DNA of 56,343 nucleotides, from assembly GCF_000478275.1 (NCBI RefSeq), contig NZ_ASJB01000062.1:1-56343 (forward strand). Direction: 5' to 3'. The stretch comes from Amycolatopsis orientalis DSM 40040 = KCTC 9412 (GTDB lineage: Bacteria; Actinomycetota; Actinomycetes; Mycobacteriales; Pseudonocardiaceae). Of the stretch, positions 17,499 to 26,071 are shown in pieces. Position 1 is the stretch's first letter. Every line of letters starts with the position of its first letter. The notes beneath the pieces are model-generated. The model searched no databases. It was given only the letters and a program-made list of their open reading frames with translations, and was not told where the DNA came from. A program made the translations under genes and the position numbers.

Positions 17499-17547
17499 AT
17501 CCTGCCAAAAGTGGCAGTTCTGTCGTTGTGCGTCAAAATCCTGCCAG
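17499..17547. promoter_or_regulatory. Putative operator: two ATCCTGCCA repeats 40 bases apart
   Basis: ATCCTGCCA occurs at 17499-17507 and again at 17539-17547, exactly 40 bases apart, on one DNA face. The first copy also forms a hairpin-like palindrome, CTGCCAAAAGTGGCAG (17502-17517). The repeats fill the 86-base gap between the divergent regulator and the small membrane gene. They are natural candidates for binding by the GlxA/AraC-type regulator. Confidence 0.5.
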
Positions 17548-17560
17548 CTATGCTTCGGTC

Positions 17561-18517
17561 ATGCTGAAGAGCGTCGCCGTGGTGCTGATCGATGACTTCG
17601 CCGCCTTCGAGTTCGGCGTCGTCTGCGAGGTGTTCGGCTACGACCGCACCGATGACGGAGTGCCACTGCTCGACTTCCGCGTGTGCGGGGAGCGGGCGGG
17701 AGAGCCGCTGAACCTCGGACACGGGGTCACGATGACCCCGCCACTCGGTCTCGAAGCCACCGAGGACGTGGACCTCGTCGTCGTCCCCGCCTGTGACGTG
17801 CGTGACGAGTACCCGCCCGCGGTGCTCGAAGCGCTCCGCGCGGCTTCGGCGCGGGGAGCCACGCTGCTTTCGGTCTGTACCGGCGTGTTCGTGCTGGGGG
17901 CCGCGGGGCTGCTCGACGGCAGGCGGTGCACGAACCACTGGCGGCAGAGCGCCGCGTTCCGGGCGCGGTTCCCGCAGGCGCAGCTCGACCCGGACGTCCT
18001 CTTCGTCGACGACGGCGACATCATCACCAGCGCGGGAACGGCCGCGGGCATCGACGCCTGCCTGCACCTGATCCGGCGTGAACTGGGCACCGCCGCGGCC
18101 ACCGCGATCGCCCGGCGCATGGTGGTCCCGCCGCAGCGCGAGGGCGGACAGCGCCAGTTCGTCGAGGTGCCGATCCCGGAATGCACCAGCGACAGCCTCC
18201 AGCCGGTGCTCACCTGGATGCTCGACACCATCGACCGGGAACATCCCGTCGCCGATCTGGCGCGCCATGCCCGGATGTCCGAGCGCACCTTCGCCCGCAA
18301 GTTCGTCGCCGAGACGGGGACCACGCCGCATCGGTGGCTTTCGATGCAGCGGGTGCTGCACGCGAGGTCGCTGCTGGAGGCGACGACGATGGGCATCGAC
18401 GAGATCGCGCGCCGCTGCGGATTCGGCTCGGGTGCCTTGCTGCGCCACCATTTCCACAAGGTCGTCGGTGTTTCCCCGCAGGACTACCGCCGCACCTTCG
18501 CGCCGCAGCGCGTCTGA
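17561..18517 (+). CDS. GlxA-family transcriptional regulator (DJ-1/PfpI plus AraC HTH)
   Basis: A 318-residue regulator. Residues about 1-175 form a DJ-1/PfpI-like domain (VAVVLIDDFAAFEFGVVCEV, LLSVCTGVFVLGAAGLLDG, with a Cys at the nucleophile-elbow position). The C-terminal 100 residues carry two AraC-type helix-turn-helix motifs (HARMSERTFARKFVAETGTT and IDEIARRCGFGSGALLRHHF). Such proteins usually sense a small nitrogen or amide metabolite and activate nearby genes. I prefer the ATG at 17561 because the protein then begins directly with the first beta strand; a GTG at 17528 would add 11 residues but would cover the putative operator. It is divergent from two membrane-protein genes that it may control. 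Confidence 0.9.
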   Translation: MLKSVAVVLIDDFAAFEFGVVCEVFGYDRTDDGVPLLDFRVCGERAGEPLNLGHGVTMTPPLGLEATEDVDLVVVPACDVRDEYPPAVLEALRAASARGATLLSVCTGVFVLGAAGLLDGRRCTNHWRQSAAFRARFPQAQLDPDVLFVDDGDIITSAGTAAGIDACLHLIRRELGTAAATAIARRMVVPPQREGGQRQFVEVPIPECTSDSLQPVLTWMLDTIDREHPVADLARHARMSERTFARKFVAETGTTPHRWLSMQRVLHARSLLEATTMGIDEIARRCGFGSGALLRHHFHKVVGVSPQDYRRTFAPQRV

Positions 18518-18542
18518 TCCACCGCCCGCCGTCCACAAAGGA

Positions 18543-18590
18543 CCTCGTGAGTGGTAATGACGGTTCTAACCATCATTACCACTCACGAGG
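18543..18590. repeat. Long intergenic palindrome, family P (copy 3)
   Basis: A 48-base palindrome between two convergent genes, with one mismatch in the arm (CGGTT versus AACCA). The arms contain GAGTGGTAATGACGGTT. The centre reads TTCTAA on the + strand and TTAGAA on the minus strand, so its orientation matches the minus-strand gene at 18608. Confidence 0.9.
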
Positions 18591-18607
18591 CCCACCCGTG
18601 ACTTGGG

Positions 18608-18796
18608 TCAGTCCTTCGGTGCTTTGTTGAAGAGGCCCAGGGACTGGGCCAAGACCGCGCCGCCGACCATCGCGGCGATCGGCAGGGTCTTGATCCAGAA
18701 GGCGCCCGCGTCGAGCGAGACCAGCAGCGCGATCAACCCGCCCGCCAGGGCGAGCAGCACCAGCATCCCCAGCGCGACGCGGGGCTTCGAGACCAT
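18608..18796 (-). CDS. Small 62-residue membrane protein
   Basis: A 62-residue protein with two hydrophobic segments (VALGMLVLLALAGGLIALLV, and LPIAAMVGGAVLAQSLGLF) and a short positively charged N-terminus. A strong TTGGAGGACTC ribosome binding site precedes the ATG, and codon bias is normal for the genome. I recognise no family. It ends 18 bases from a family P palindrome that probably ends its transcript. The secreted six-cysteine protein encoded behind it on the same strand has a separate ribosome binding site. Confidence 0.75.
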   Translation of the reverse strand: MVSKPRVALGMLVLLALAGGLIALLVSLDAGAFWIKTLPIAAMVGGAVLAQSLGLFNKAPKD

Positions 18797-18871
18797 GAGT
18801 CCTCCAAAGGGATCGGAGGAGCCAGCCTGGCCGCGATCTCGATGCTCGGCGAGGTCATTTTTGCCGGTCGC

Positions 18872-19240
18872 TCACCGGCAGCGCGAACTTCCGTCGACCG
18901 AGGTCCAGATCGGGTGCGGGGCGATCTTGGCGACGTTGAGTTTCACGCACTTCCCCTTGCTCTTGGCCACCTTGGCGGTCACGACGACGACCGCGAACCC
19001 CGCCGCGCACGCGCCGTTGCCGGGGGTGGGGATCACGCCGCACAGGCCCACCGCGGCGAGGCCGTCCTTGGCGATGGTGTTCGTCGCCTTCTTGCTGAAG
19101 ACGTAGCTGCAGGTGGCGATCCCGCAGTCGAAGTCCCCGGTCACCGCCGTCTCCGCGGCGTTCGCCGGTGCCGCCGAGGCCAGTACGGTGGCGCCCACGA
19201 CGAGGGCGGAAAGCAGTCCGAGCTTCCTGGTGGTGTTCAT
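18872..19240 (-). CDS. Small secreted protein with six cysteines
   Basis: A 122-residue protein with a Sec signal peptide (LGLLSALVVGATVLASAAPA, cleavage likely after ANA). The mature part of about 94 residues has six cysteines (CGIATC, GLCGV, GACAAG, KCVKL and SRCR), enough for three disulfides, and ends close to the last one. AAAGGACG stands before the ATG. Several actinomycetes secrete small disulfide-rich proteins of this size with unknown roles, and I cannot assign it to a named family. The gap to the following HDO gene holds a family P palindrome, so it is probably a single-gene transcript. Confidence 0.8.
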   Translation of the reverse strand: MNTTRKLGLLSALVVGATVLASAAPANAAETAVTGDFDCGIATCSYVFSKKATNTIAKDGLAAVGLCGVIPTPGNGACAAGFAVVVVTAKVAKSKGKCVKLNVAKIAPHPIWTSVDGSSRCR

Positions 19241-19362
19241 CTCGACCGTCCTTTGTAGTCACTTACTGGGACGGGATCGACGTTAGAGAGGGCCGCTGGG
19301 CAGCCGCTAAGGATCTTGGACGCGGCGGTGTAGCGCGTCCCTCGGTCAGGTGACCGGTCCGG

Positions 19363-19408
19363 CTCGTGAGTGGTAATGACGGTTCTAACCGTCATTACCA
19401 CTCACGAG
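19363..19408. repeat. Long intergenic palindrome, family P (copy 4, perfect)
   Basis: A 46-base palindrome with two perfect 22-base arms and a 2-base centre. The arm contains GAGTGGTAATGACGGTT. It starts 10 bases beyond the stop codon of the minus-strand HDO gene. Read in that gene's direction, its centre is GTTAGAAC, the same orientation as the copies following + strand genes at 12139 and 40852. Confidence 0.92.
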
Positions 19409-19417
19409 GCCGGGCAC

Positions 19418-20884
19418 CTACGGAATCCGCAGCTCGTTCGACAGGGCCACGTCCAGGGAGAGGTCCAGCTGCCGGTCCAGGAAGCCGAAGACCGTCTCGA
19501 TCATCCCCGCGACGACGTCGCGCTGGTCCGGGGTGACCGGCTCCCCGAGGAACTCCGGAGCGGCCACGGCGGAACGGCCGGACAGGTAGTCGAGCCGAAG
19601 CTCACCGGCGGCCTCGACCTCCGAGGCCAGGACCGCGGTCCCCGCGAGAAAGACGTCCGTCGCGGTCGAAAGGACCTTGGTCAGCCACAGCCGCGACATC
19701 GGATCGGGATGCCCGGTGGCCAGTTGCGTCAGCACGACCCGGTGGTGCCGGTGCACGTCCATCGTCCGGCTCAGGTAGTAGAACTCCAGGGTGTCGCCGG
19801 CGTCCCAGCCGAGGAGTTCGTCCAGGTCGAGCGCCTTCCAGTCACGGAGGAACCCGTCGGCGCGGGCGGTCAGCCCGGCGACCCAGTCGTTCACGGCGTG
19901 CTCCAGGCCCGTCGACGGCGCCGCGTACCGGAAGGCGTTGCGCCCGACGTCCGCGTAGCCCATGACGTCCATCGCCCACAGTGGCAGAAACCGTTGCAGC
20001 GCCTTGATCGCGGGCACCCGGTCGCCGCGGTGACGGATCCACGTGTAGAACGGATGCGTGGCGTGCCGGGCCTGGCGCTCCCGCAGCAGTTCCGCCAGGG
20101 ACTCCTGCGTGGGATGCACGGCACTCCGGCCGGCCGGGACGGAAACGGCGTGGACGGCGGGTTCGGGCGCGCGAGGGCGCGGCGGAATCCCGGTGACGAC
20201 GTGTTTCAGCACATAGCCGTGGATCGCGTCAAGGATCTCGCTGAACACCCCGATCATGACGTCGGCCAGTTCACGCGCCCGTTCGCGGTGCGCGTCGTCC
20301 AGCACGACGGACTCGAAGACGCCCTCGGCGCCCTCGCCTTCGGCCTCGATGTGGTGGGCGCCGAAGTACAGCATCGTCAGTCCGGTGCGCTCCGCGAGCT
20401 GCCCGGCGACCGCGGAGATGTGCTTGAAGAACAGCTCCCGCGCGCACAGTTCGCCGACCTCGGCGTGCGCGAACCGCAGGAGCGGGTCGCCCCCGTCGGC
20501 CGCGGCGATCGAGAGGAAGTACAGGCATTTGTCGCGGATGACCTCGTTGACCTCGGCCTGGAACAGCCACCACAGGGTGTCGGAGGCGTCCCAGCCCAGA
20601 CGGCGATCCAGCCCCAGCCGCCGCCAGTCCTCCAGGAACAGTCGCGAATGGGTCTGATCCTCGAAGGTGTGGATGTTGATGCCGCGTTCGAGGTCGTTCG
20701 CCGCGTTCGGGTAGCGCAGCACCCATTTGTTGACGTCGCGGAACCCCATCGCGACCGTGGCGACCGTCGGCAGGATCATCAGCCGCTCCTTGAGCGGCGT
20801 CTCGTCCGAGGCCAGCCAGCCGAACAGCGGATGGTCGTCGAGCGCGGCGACCTTCTCCTCGACGTAGTTCAGGATGTCCTTCAC
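19418..20884 (-). CDS. Haem-oxygenase-like diiron protein (HDO-like), duplicated, copy B
   Basis: A 488-residue protein made of two homologous halves of about 240 residues, each starting with an HPLFGW- or HPFYTW-like motif and containing LGWDASDTL or LGWDAGDTL. The N-terminal half keeps likely iron ligands: E75 and H79 in IHTFEDQTHSRLF, E111/E114 in the next helix, and H178-x3-E182 in GAHHIEAEGE. The C-terminal half reads VNDWVAGLTARADGFL and LDYLSGRSAVA at the matching sites, so the ligands are gone. HDO enzymes use a labile diiron site to oxidise N, C-C or C-H bonds in natural products. It lies 10 bases after its paralogue in one operon. The substrate is unknown. Confidence 0.8.
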   Translation of the reverse strand: MKDILNYVEEKVAALDDHPLFGWLASDETPLKERLMILPTVATVAMGFRDVNKWVLRYPNAANDLERGINIHTFEDQTHSRLFLEDWRRLGLDRRLGWDASDTLWWLFQAEVNEVIRDKCLYFLSIAAADGGDPLLRFAHAEVGELCARELFFKHISAVAGQLAERTGLTMLYFGAHHIEAEGEGAEGVFESVVLDDAHRERARELADVMIGVFSEILDAIHGYVLKHVVTGIPPRPRAPEPAVHAVSVPAGRSAVHPTQESLAELLRERQARHATHPFYTWIRHRGDRVPAIKALQRFLPLWAMDVMGYADVGRNAFRYAAPSTGLEHAVNDWVAGLTARADGFLRDWKALDLDELLGWDAGDTLEFYYLSRTMDVHRHHRVVLTQLATGHPDPMSRLWLTKVLSTATDVFLAGTAVLASEVEAAGELRLDYLSGRSAVAAPEFLGEPVTPDQRDVVAGMIETVFGFLDRQLDLSLDVALSNELRIP

Positions 20885-20894
20885 GTCGCGCTCC

Positions 20895-22403
20895 TCACCG
20901 GATGCCGAACTTGTTCGAAAGGGCGACGTCGAGGGAGATCTCGAGCTGTTCGTCGGCCGCGTCGAACACGGTCTCGATCATCTCCGCGGCGATTTCACGG
21001 CCCGCCGCGTCCATCGGACGGTCCTTGAACTCGAGCGCCAGCGGCGAGACCGACGGCTGGTGCGCGATCTCGTGGCGGTCGCCGAGATAGTCGAGCCGGA
21101 GGTCCGTGTTCGCCTCGACCTCGTCCGCCAAGGCCTTGGTGTGTCGGAAGAACGGCTCACCGCTGGTCTCCAGCGCGTGCATGAGCCACAGCCTCGAAAG
21201 CGGGTCCTCGTTACCCGCGGCCAGCTCGGTGAACCGGACGATGTTGCGCCGGTGCACGTCGGTCTGCGGGTCCAGGTAACAGAATTCGAGGGTGTCGCTG
21301 CTGTTCCAGCCGAGGATTTCGTCCAGCCCCAGCTGCTTCCAGTCGTCGAGGAAGAGCGTGTTGTGCGTGGACAGGTCGTCGACCCACGCGTTCACCGTGC
21401 GGTGCAGGTCGGACGACGGCGCCGGATACCGGATCGCGTACCGGTTGAGGTCGCGGTAGCCCATGACGTCCATCGCCCACATCGGGATGAACCGCCGCAG
21501 CGCCTGCAGGGCCGTGATCCGGTCGCCCCGGTTCTCGAGCCAGGAATAGAACGGGTGCGCCTCACTGCGCTTCCGGCGTTCGGTCAGCAGTTTCTGCAGC
21601 GGCTCCTGGCTGGCGTGCACGACGCCGCCGGTGCCCGGCCGCAGCCCCGGCAGGCCCGCGGCGGCACGATTGATCGTCGGCCGGAGACCGGGACGCGGAG
21701 GAGTTCCGGTGGAGATGTACTTTTCCGCGTAGATCATCCACATGTCGAGCTGGTCGGAGAAGATCTCGTAAATCGTGTCCGCCAGTTTCAGTGCCTGTGC
21801 GAGCCGTTCGTCGTCCAGTTTCTGCTCGACGAAGAGATCTTCACAGTCCATATGTCCGGATTCGAGGGCGAGGTGGAACGGCCCCATGTACGGGAGTTCG
21901 ATTCCGGTGCGCTCGGTGAAGCCGATGGCGATCTTCGACGCGTGCTTGAAGAAGACCGAGCCCAGTGCTTCCATCATTTCCGACTGGGCGAACCGCAGGA
22001 GCGGATCCTTGGTATCGGCGATGGCCATCGACAGGAAGTACACCCCGTGCCCGCGGGCGACCTCGTTCGCCTCGGACAGGAACAGCCACCACAGTGTGTC
22101 ACTGGCCGTCCAGCCGAGTTTCTCGTTCAATCCCAACAGCTTCCAGTCCTCAAGGAACAGCCGCGAGTGGGTCTGGTCCTCGAAGGAGTGGATGTTGATC
22201 CCGCGTTCCAGATCGTTCGCCGCCTTCGGATACCGGAACACCCACTTGTTCACGTCGCGGAATCCCATCGAAAACGTCGCCATGGCCGGCATGATCAGCA
22301 ACGGATCCGGAACCGGCGTTTCGGCCGAGTTCATCCATTCGAACAATGGGTGTCGATCGAGATCTTCCTGACGTTTCGCCACCAGTTTCAGGACGTTCTC
22401 CAC
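20895..22403 (-). CDS. Haem-oxygenase-like diiron protein (HDO-like), duplicated, copy A
   Basis: A 502-residue paralogue of the next gene, with the same two-half architecture. The N-terminal half holds E75 and H79 (IHSFEDQTHSRLF), E111/E114 (SEANEVARGHG) and a complete H177-x3-E181-x2-H184 motif (PFHLALESGH), matching the third-helix pattern of HDO enzymes better than copy B does. The C-terminal half lacks the first ligand pair (VNAWVDDLSTHNTLFLDDW) and keeps only a short HEIAH. A Gly/Pro-rich linker (about 237-265) joins the halves. It is first in a two-gene operon and is divergent from the methyltransferase-P450 operon across 155 bases. It is probably an oxidative tailoring or core-forming enzyme. 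Confidence 0.82.
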   Translation of the reverse strand: MENVLKLVAKRQEDLDRHPLFEWMNSAETPVPDPLLIMPAMATFSMGFRDVNKWVFRYPKAANDLERGINIHSFEDQTHSRLFLEDWKLLGLNEKLGWTASDTLWWLFLSEANEVARGHGVYFLSMAIADTKDPLLRFAQSEMMEALGSVFFKHASKIAIGFTERTGIELPYMGPFHLALESGHMDCEDLFVEQKLDDERLAQALKLADTIYEIFSDQLDMWMIYAEKYISTGTPPRPGLRPTINRAAAGLPGLRPGTGGVVHASQEPLQKLLTERRKRSEAHPFYSWLENRGDRITALQALRRFIPMWAMDVMGYRDLNRYAIRYPAPSSDLHRTVNAWVDDLSTHNTLFLDDWKQLGLDEILGWNSSDTLEFCYLDPQTDVHRRNIVRFTELAAGNEDPLSRLWLMHALETSGEPFFRHTKALADEVEANTDLRLDYLGDRHEIAHQPSVSPLALEFKDRPMDAAGREIAAEMIETVFDAADEQLEISLDVALSNKFGIR

Positions 22404-22558
22404 AAGACCACCTCATCTCCCCCCGCCAGATGCAGGGCTTGCCTGACTTGGTGACAATTCTCCGGGCGGCGAAGACGGGGCTGCATCTTCGCAGGTGCGC
22501 CGGTTTCGAGTGGGCCTCCCGCACGTGAGAGGATGACCGCCGGAAGTGTGCCCGATTA

Positions 22559-23203
22559 ATGTTCGGCACCATGCATCCACGTTACCGGCATGCCGCTGCG
22601 ATCTATGACAAGGCATTTCCGTTCTTCTCATTCGGGGCCGGTCCGAAGATCCACGAAATCGTCGCGCGGACGGTCGCGGTGTCCGACGGCGGCACGGTGG
22701 TGGACGTCGGCTGCGGGACCGGGCTGATGCTCGCGATGCTGCGTGAGCGCGTCGGCCCGTCGGGCCGGGTGATCGGGATCGACATGACCGAACCGATGCT
22801 GGACCGCGCGCGGCAGCGGGTTTCCCACGGTGGCTGGAAGAACGTCGAACTGCACTGCGCGGACATGACCGAGTTCGACCCGGGCACCGAGGCCGACGCC
22901 GCGGTCTTCGCGCTCAGTCTCAGCGCCGCCGAACCGGCCGCCACGTTCCATCACACGCTCGGCTATCTGCGCCCCGGCGGCAGTGTCGTGATCGCCGACG
23001 GGATCCCGGCGCGAGGCCGCTGGTATCACCCGGCCATCAACGCCTACGCGCGCTTCCGGGCGCCGCTCGTCGGCTCTGATCTCGGCCGGGCCAGGGAGAT
23101 CGAGCGGCTGGCGCACGAACATCTCGAAGACGTCCGGACCCGGGTCATCTGGGCGGGCCTGTACACGATCATCAGCGGCCGCGTGCCGCGCAAAGGGGGG
23201 TAA
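22559..23203 (+). CDS. Class I SAM-dependent methyltransferase
   Basis: A 214-residue methyltransferase of the UbiE/Methyltransf_11 type. SAM-binding motif I is VVDVGCGTGLMLAML, the acidic residue that follows lies in VIGIDMTEPML, and LHCADMTEF and LRPGGSVVIADG mark the later motifs. The target atom (O, N or C) is not predictable. Two starts are possible, the ATG at 22559 or the one at 22571 (MHPRYRHAA); neither has a strong ribosome binding site. It opens a + strand operon: the P450 gene starts 3 bases after its stop. It may share a bidirectional control region with the HDO genes. Confidence 0.88.
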   Translation: MFGTMHPRYRHAAAIYDKAFPFFSFGAGPKIHEIVARTVAVSDGGTVVDVGCGTGLMLAMLRERVGPSGRVIGIDMTEPMLDRARQRVSHGGWKNVELHCADMTEFDPGTEADAAVFALSLSAAEPAATFHHTLGYLRPGGSVVIADGIPARGRWYHPAINAYARFRAPLVGSDLGRAREIERLAHEHLEDVRTRVIWAGLYTIISGRVPRKGG

Positions 23204-23205
23204 CC

Positions 23206-24411
23206 GTGTCCGTTCAACCGAAGGAACTGTTCGGTCCCGAGTTCATCCGTGATCCTTATCCGACCTACGCCTGGCTCCGCGAGCACGATCCGGTGCACCG
23301 GTTCCTGCTGCCGCAGGGCATGCCGGCGTGGCTGGTCTCGCGGCACGACGACGTCCGCGCGTGGCTCGCGGATCCGCGGCTGGCCAAGGATCTGGAGCGG
23401 TTCCTGCCGCCGGACGCCCTGCCGGGCCACCACGTGCGCGACGTGCTCACCAAGAACATGCTCGCCAGTGACCCGCCCCGGCACACCCGGCTGCGGCGGC
23501 TCGCGTCGAAGGCGTTCACCGCGCGCCGCGTCCAGTCGCTGCGGCCGCACATCACGCAGTTGGCCGACGAACTGCTGGACGAGATGGGCGACGAGGGCAC
23601 CACGGATCTGATCGACACGCTCGGCCTGCTGCCGATCACGGTGATCTACGAACTGCTCGGCGTGCCACAGCGCGACTGGGAGGCGTTCCGCGCGTGGTCG
23701 GTGCTCGGATCCGACGAGCAGTCGACCGGCAGTGAGGACTTCGAGACCTCGACCAAGTCGCTGAAGGAGTACACCCAGGCCCTGATCGCGGACAAACGCG
23801 TGACGCCGGGCGAGGATCTGCTCTCCGACCTCATCGTGGCCCGGGACGAAGGTGACGCCCTCTCCGACGACGAGCTGGTCGCGATGGTGTTCCTGCTGCT
23901 GCTCGGCGGCCAGGAGACCAGCATCAGCCTCATCGGCGCGACCGTCTACCACCTGCTGGGCCATCCCGAGCAGCTCGCGCTGCTGCGCGCCGAGCCGGAA
24001 CGGCTGCCGTCGGCGATCGAAGAGGTGCTGCGGTTCGACGGCCCGGCGATGAACGCGAGTATGCGGTTCGCCGTCGAAGACATCGAAATCGGCGGCGTGC
24101 CGATCCCCGCGGGCGGCATCGTCTTCCTCGGGCTCGGGTCGGCCGGGCACGATTCGGCGCACGTCCCGGACGGCGACAGTTTCGACATCCGCCGGTCCGC
24201 GTCCAAGCACCTCGCCTTCGGACACGGTGTGCACACCTGCATCGGGTCGGCGCTGGCCCGCCTGGAGGGCGAGATCGCGATCGGCAGGCTGCTGGCCCGC
24301 TACGGCGAACTGAGCCTGGCCGTGCACCCGGACGACCTGAAATGGCGCCCCGGCATGCATTTCCGCGGTCCGGCCGAACTGCCGGTCAGCTACCGGGTGG
24401 AGCCGAGGTGA
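23206..24411 (+). CDS. Cytochrome P450
   Basis: A 401-residue bacterial class I P450. The haem loop is FGHGVHTCIGSALARLEGEI with the thiolate Cys. The K-helix ExxR lies in IEEVLRFDGP. The I-helix reads LLLLGGQETSISLIG, giving the acid-Thr pair needed for oxygen activation. Like CYP105/107-type enzymes it needs a separate ferredoxin and reductase; none is encoded nearby. I use the GTG at 23206, which follows GGGGGG by a few bases. Its stop codon overlaps the next start (TGATG), so it is translationally coupled to the DUF6875-like gene. It is probably a tailoring hydroxylase of the cluster product. Confidence 0.95.
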   Translation: MSVQPKELFGPEFIRDPYPTYAWLREHDPVHRFLLPQGMPAWLVSRHDDVRAWLADPRLAKDLERFLPPDALPGHHVRDVLTKNMLASDPPRHTRLRRLASKAFTARRVQSLRPHITQLADELLDEMGDEGTTDLIDTLGLLPITVIYELLGVPQRDWEAFRAWSVLGSDEQSTGSEDFETSTKSLKEYTQALIADKRVTPGEDLLSDLIVARDEGDALSDDELVAMVFLLLLGGQETSISLIGATVYHLLGHPEQLALLRAEPERLPSAIEEVLRFDGPAMNASMRFAVEDIEIGGVPIPAGGIVFLGLGSAGHDSAHVPDGDSFDIRRSASKHLAFGHGVHTCIGSALARLEGEIAIGRLLARYGELSLAVHPDDLKWRPGMHFRGPAELPVSYRVEPR

Positions 24412-25061
24412 TGCCGGAGATCGCGGTCGCCCCGGAGCGTCCCCGCGGCGATCGGCTCGATATCGACATGTCGACGGTGCTCGACTGGTTGCGCGACTAC
24501 GTGAGCGCGCCTTCGGAGCACATCGGCAGGCCCGGCCCGGTCTGCCCGTTCGTGCCCGGCGCGCTGAAGGCGGGTGCGATCCGGCTCAGCTTCCATTACG
24601 GCGTCGACGCGTGCGACGCCGACGAGCTGCGCGAACTCGTCACCGCGGAGCTGCGGGAGTTCAAACGGCTGACTGAGCCACCGAAGCAGTCGGGGATCTC
24701 GCTCGACAGCGTGCTGGTGGTGCTCCCCGACGCGGTCGAGGAGGGCTGGCGGCGGATCGACGAAAGCTATGGCGGGCTCAAGGATCTGGCCGTCGGGGAA
24801 GGGCTGATGATCGGCCAGTTCCACCCGGCCTGCGCGGAGGTCGCCGTCCGCAATCCGCGGTTCCCGGTGTCGCGTTCGCCGATCGCGCTCTACGCCATCC
24901 GGCATATGGCCCCGCACGACGCGTTGTTCCTGCACGTGGAGCGGGGCTGGTTTCGGAAGTACGCGGCGCGGTTCGCCTTGCACGCCAGGCGATCGCGCAC
25001 CGATCCCCTGATCAGCGAGCTGTACCACCGGGCCTGGAACCGTTATGGAGGCGGGAAATGA
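24411..25061 (+). CDS. DUF6875-like protein of unknown function
   Basis: A 216-residue soluble protein without recognised catalytic motifs. Conserved-looking elements are RPGPVCPFVPGAL near the N-terminus and GQFHPACAEVAVRNPRFPVS with APHDALFLHVE in the second half. I recall this pattern from proteins annotated DUF6875, often found in actinomycete biosynthetic clusters; the assignment is from memory. Its ATG overlaps the P450 stop and its own stop overlaps the next methyltransferase start (ATGA), so it is locked into the operon. It may be a small accessory or condensation enzyme. The single Cys in VCPFV and the HPAC pair deserve attention as possible active-site residues. Confidence 0.75.
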   Translation: MPEIAVAPERPRGDRLDIDMSTVLDWLRDYVSAPSEHIGRPGPVCPFVPGALKAGAIRLSFHYGVDACDADELRELVTAELREFKRLTEPPKQSGISLDSVLVVLPDAVEEGWRRIDESYGGLKDLAVGEGLMIGQFHPACAEVAVRNPRFPVSRSPIALYAIRHMAPHDALFLHVERGWFRKYAARFALHARRSRTDPLISELYHRAWNRYGGGK

Positions 25062-26062
25062 CCGAGAGTGTCCAGCTCCGGCAGATGGTCTTCGGCCAGT
25101 TGCTCTCCCGTGCCGTGTGCACGGCGGCCGAATTCGGGCTTTCCGACCGGCTCGCCGCCGGACCGCTGTCGGTCTCCGAACTGGCCGGGCAGGCGGGTGC
25201 CGATCCGAGGCGGCTCGCGCAGCTGATGCGGGCACTCGCCGCGTTCGGGCTCTACACCGCTCGCGACGACGGCGCGTACGAACTCGCCCCGCTCGGCGCC
25301 GCGCTGCGCACCGGCGCCCCCGGCTCCGCCCTGCCGACGGCCTTGCTCGCGGCGGGGGAGATCGGCGTCGCGTGGACGGGGATGGCGGAGACCGTGCGCA
25401 CCGGCGCGCCCGCGTTCGACCGGCAGGTGGGGGTGGACTTCTTCACCCATCTCGGCCGCGATCAGCGGCTGCGGACCCTGTTCGACCGCTCGCAGACGCA
25501 CGACCAGGAACTCGAGATCGACCAGCTGACCGCGCAGGTCGACTTCTCGGGATTCCGCCGGATCGTGGACGTCGGCGGTGGCGACGGGGCACTGCTCGCC
25601 CGGTTGCTGAGCGAGAACCCGGGCGCCGAAGGGGTCCTGCTGGACAGCCCGAAGGTCGCCGCGACGGCGAGTGCGCGGATGCGGAGCGCCGGGCTGGCGG
25701 CACGGTGCACCACCCTCGGCGGGGACTTCTTCGCCGAGGTGCCCGGCGGTGGCGATCTCTATGTGCTGCGCCAGATCCTGCACGACTGGGACGACGAACG
25801 CGGCGTCGAACTGCTGCGGGTCTGCCGCCGCGCGATGCCGAGGGCGGCGCGGCTGATGATCATCGAGCGGGTGGTCGAGGAGGGCGGGACCGGCGAGGAC
25901 GCGCGGTTCGCGGCGCTCATGGACCTCTACATGATGACCGTGCTGGGCGGTGAGGAACGCTCCGGCCGCGAATTCGGTGACCTGCTCGGGAAAGCGGGCT
26001 TCACGGTGCGGCGGATCCATCGGCTGCCCACCGCGGTCGCGGTCATCGAGGCGGATCGCTGA
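25058..26062 (+). CDS. Small-molecule O-methyltransferase (acetylserotonin-OMT-like)
   Basis: A 334-residue methyltransferase with an N-terminal winged-helix dimerisation domain (about 1-100, LSVSELAGQAGADPRRLAQL) and a C-terminal Rossmann domain. SAM motif I reads IVDVGGGDGALLARLL. The catalytic region shows YVLRQILHDWDDERGVELLR, where the HDW histidine is the usual general base, then MIIERVVEEGG. Such enzymes methylate phenolic or enolic oxygens of polyketide- or amino-acid-derived metabolites. It is last in the four-gene coupled operon, overlapping the upstream gene by four bases. The presence of two methyltransferases predicts a product methylated at least twice, or at different stages. 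Confidence 0.92.
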   Translation: MTESVQLRQMVFGQLLSRAVCTAAEFGLSDRLAAGPLSVSELAGQAGADPRRLAQLMRALAAFGLYTARDDGAYELAPLGAALRTGAPGSALPTALLAAGEIGVAWTGMAETVRTGAPAFDRQVGVDFFTHLGRDQRLRTLFDRSQTHDQELEIDQLTAQVDFSGFRRIVDVGGGDGALLARLLSENPGAEGVLLDSPKVAATASARMRSAGLAARCTTLGGDFFAEVPGGGDLYVLRQILHDWDDERGVELLRVCRRAMPRAARLMIIERVVEEGGTGEDARFAALMDLYMMTVLGGEERSGREFGDLLGKAGFTVRRIHRLPTAVAVIEADR

Positions 26063-26071
26063 ACGGCGTGA

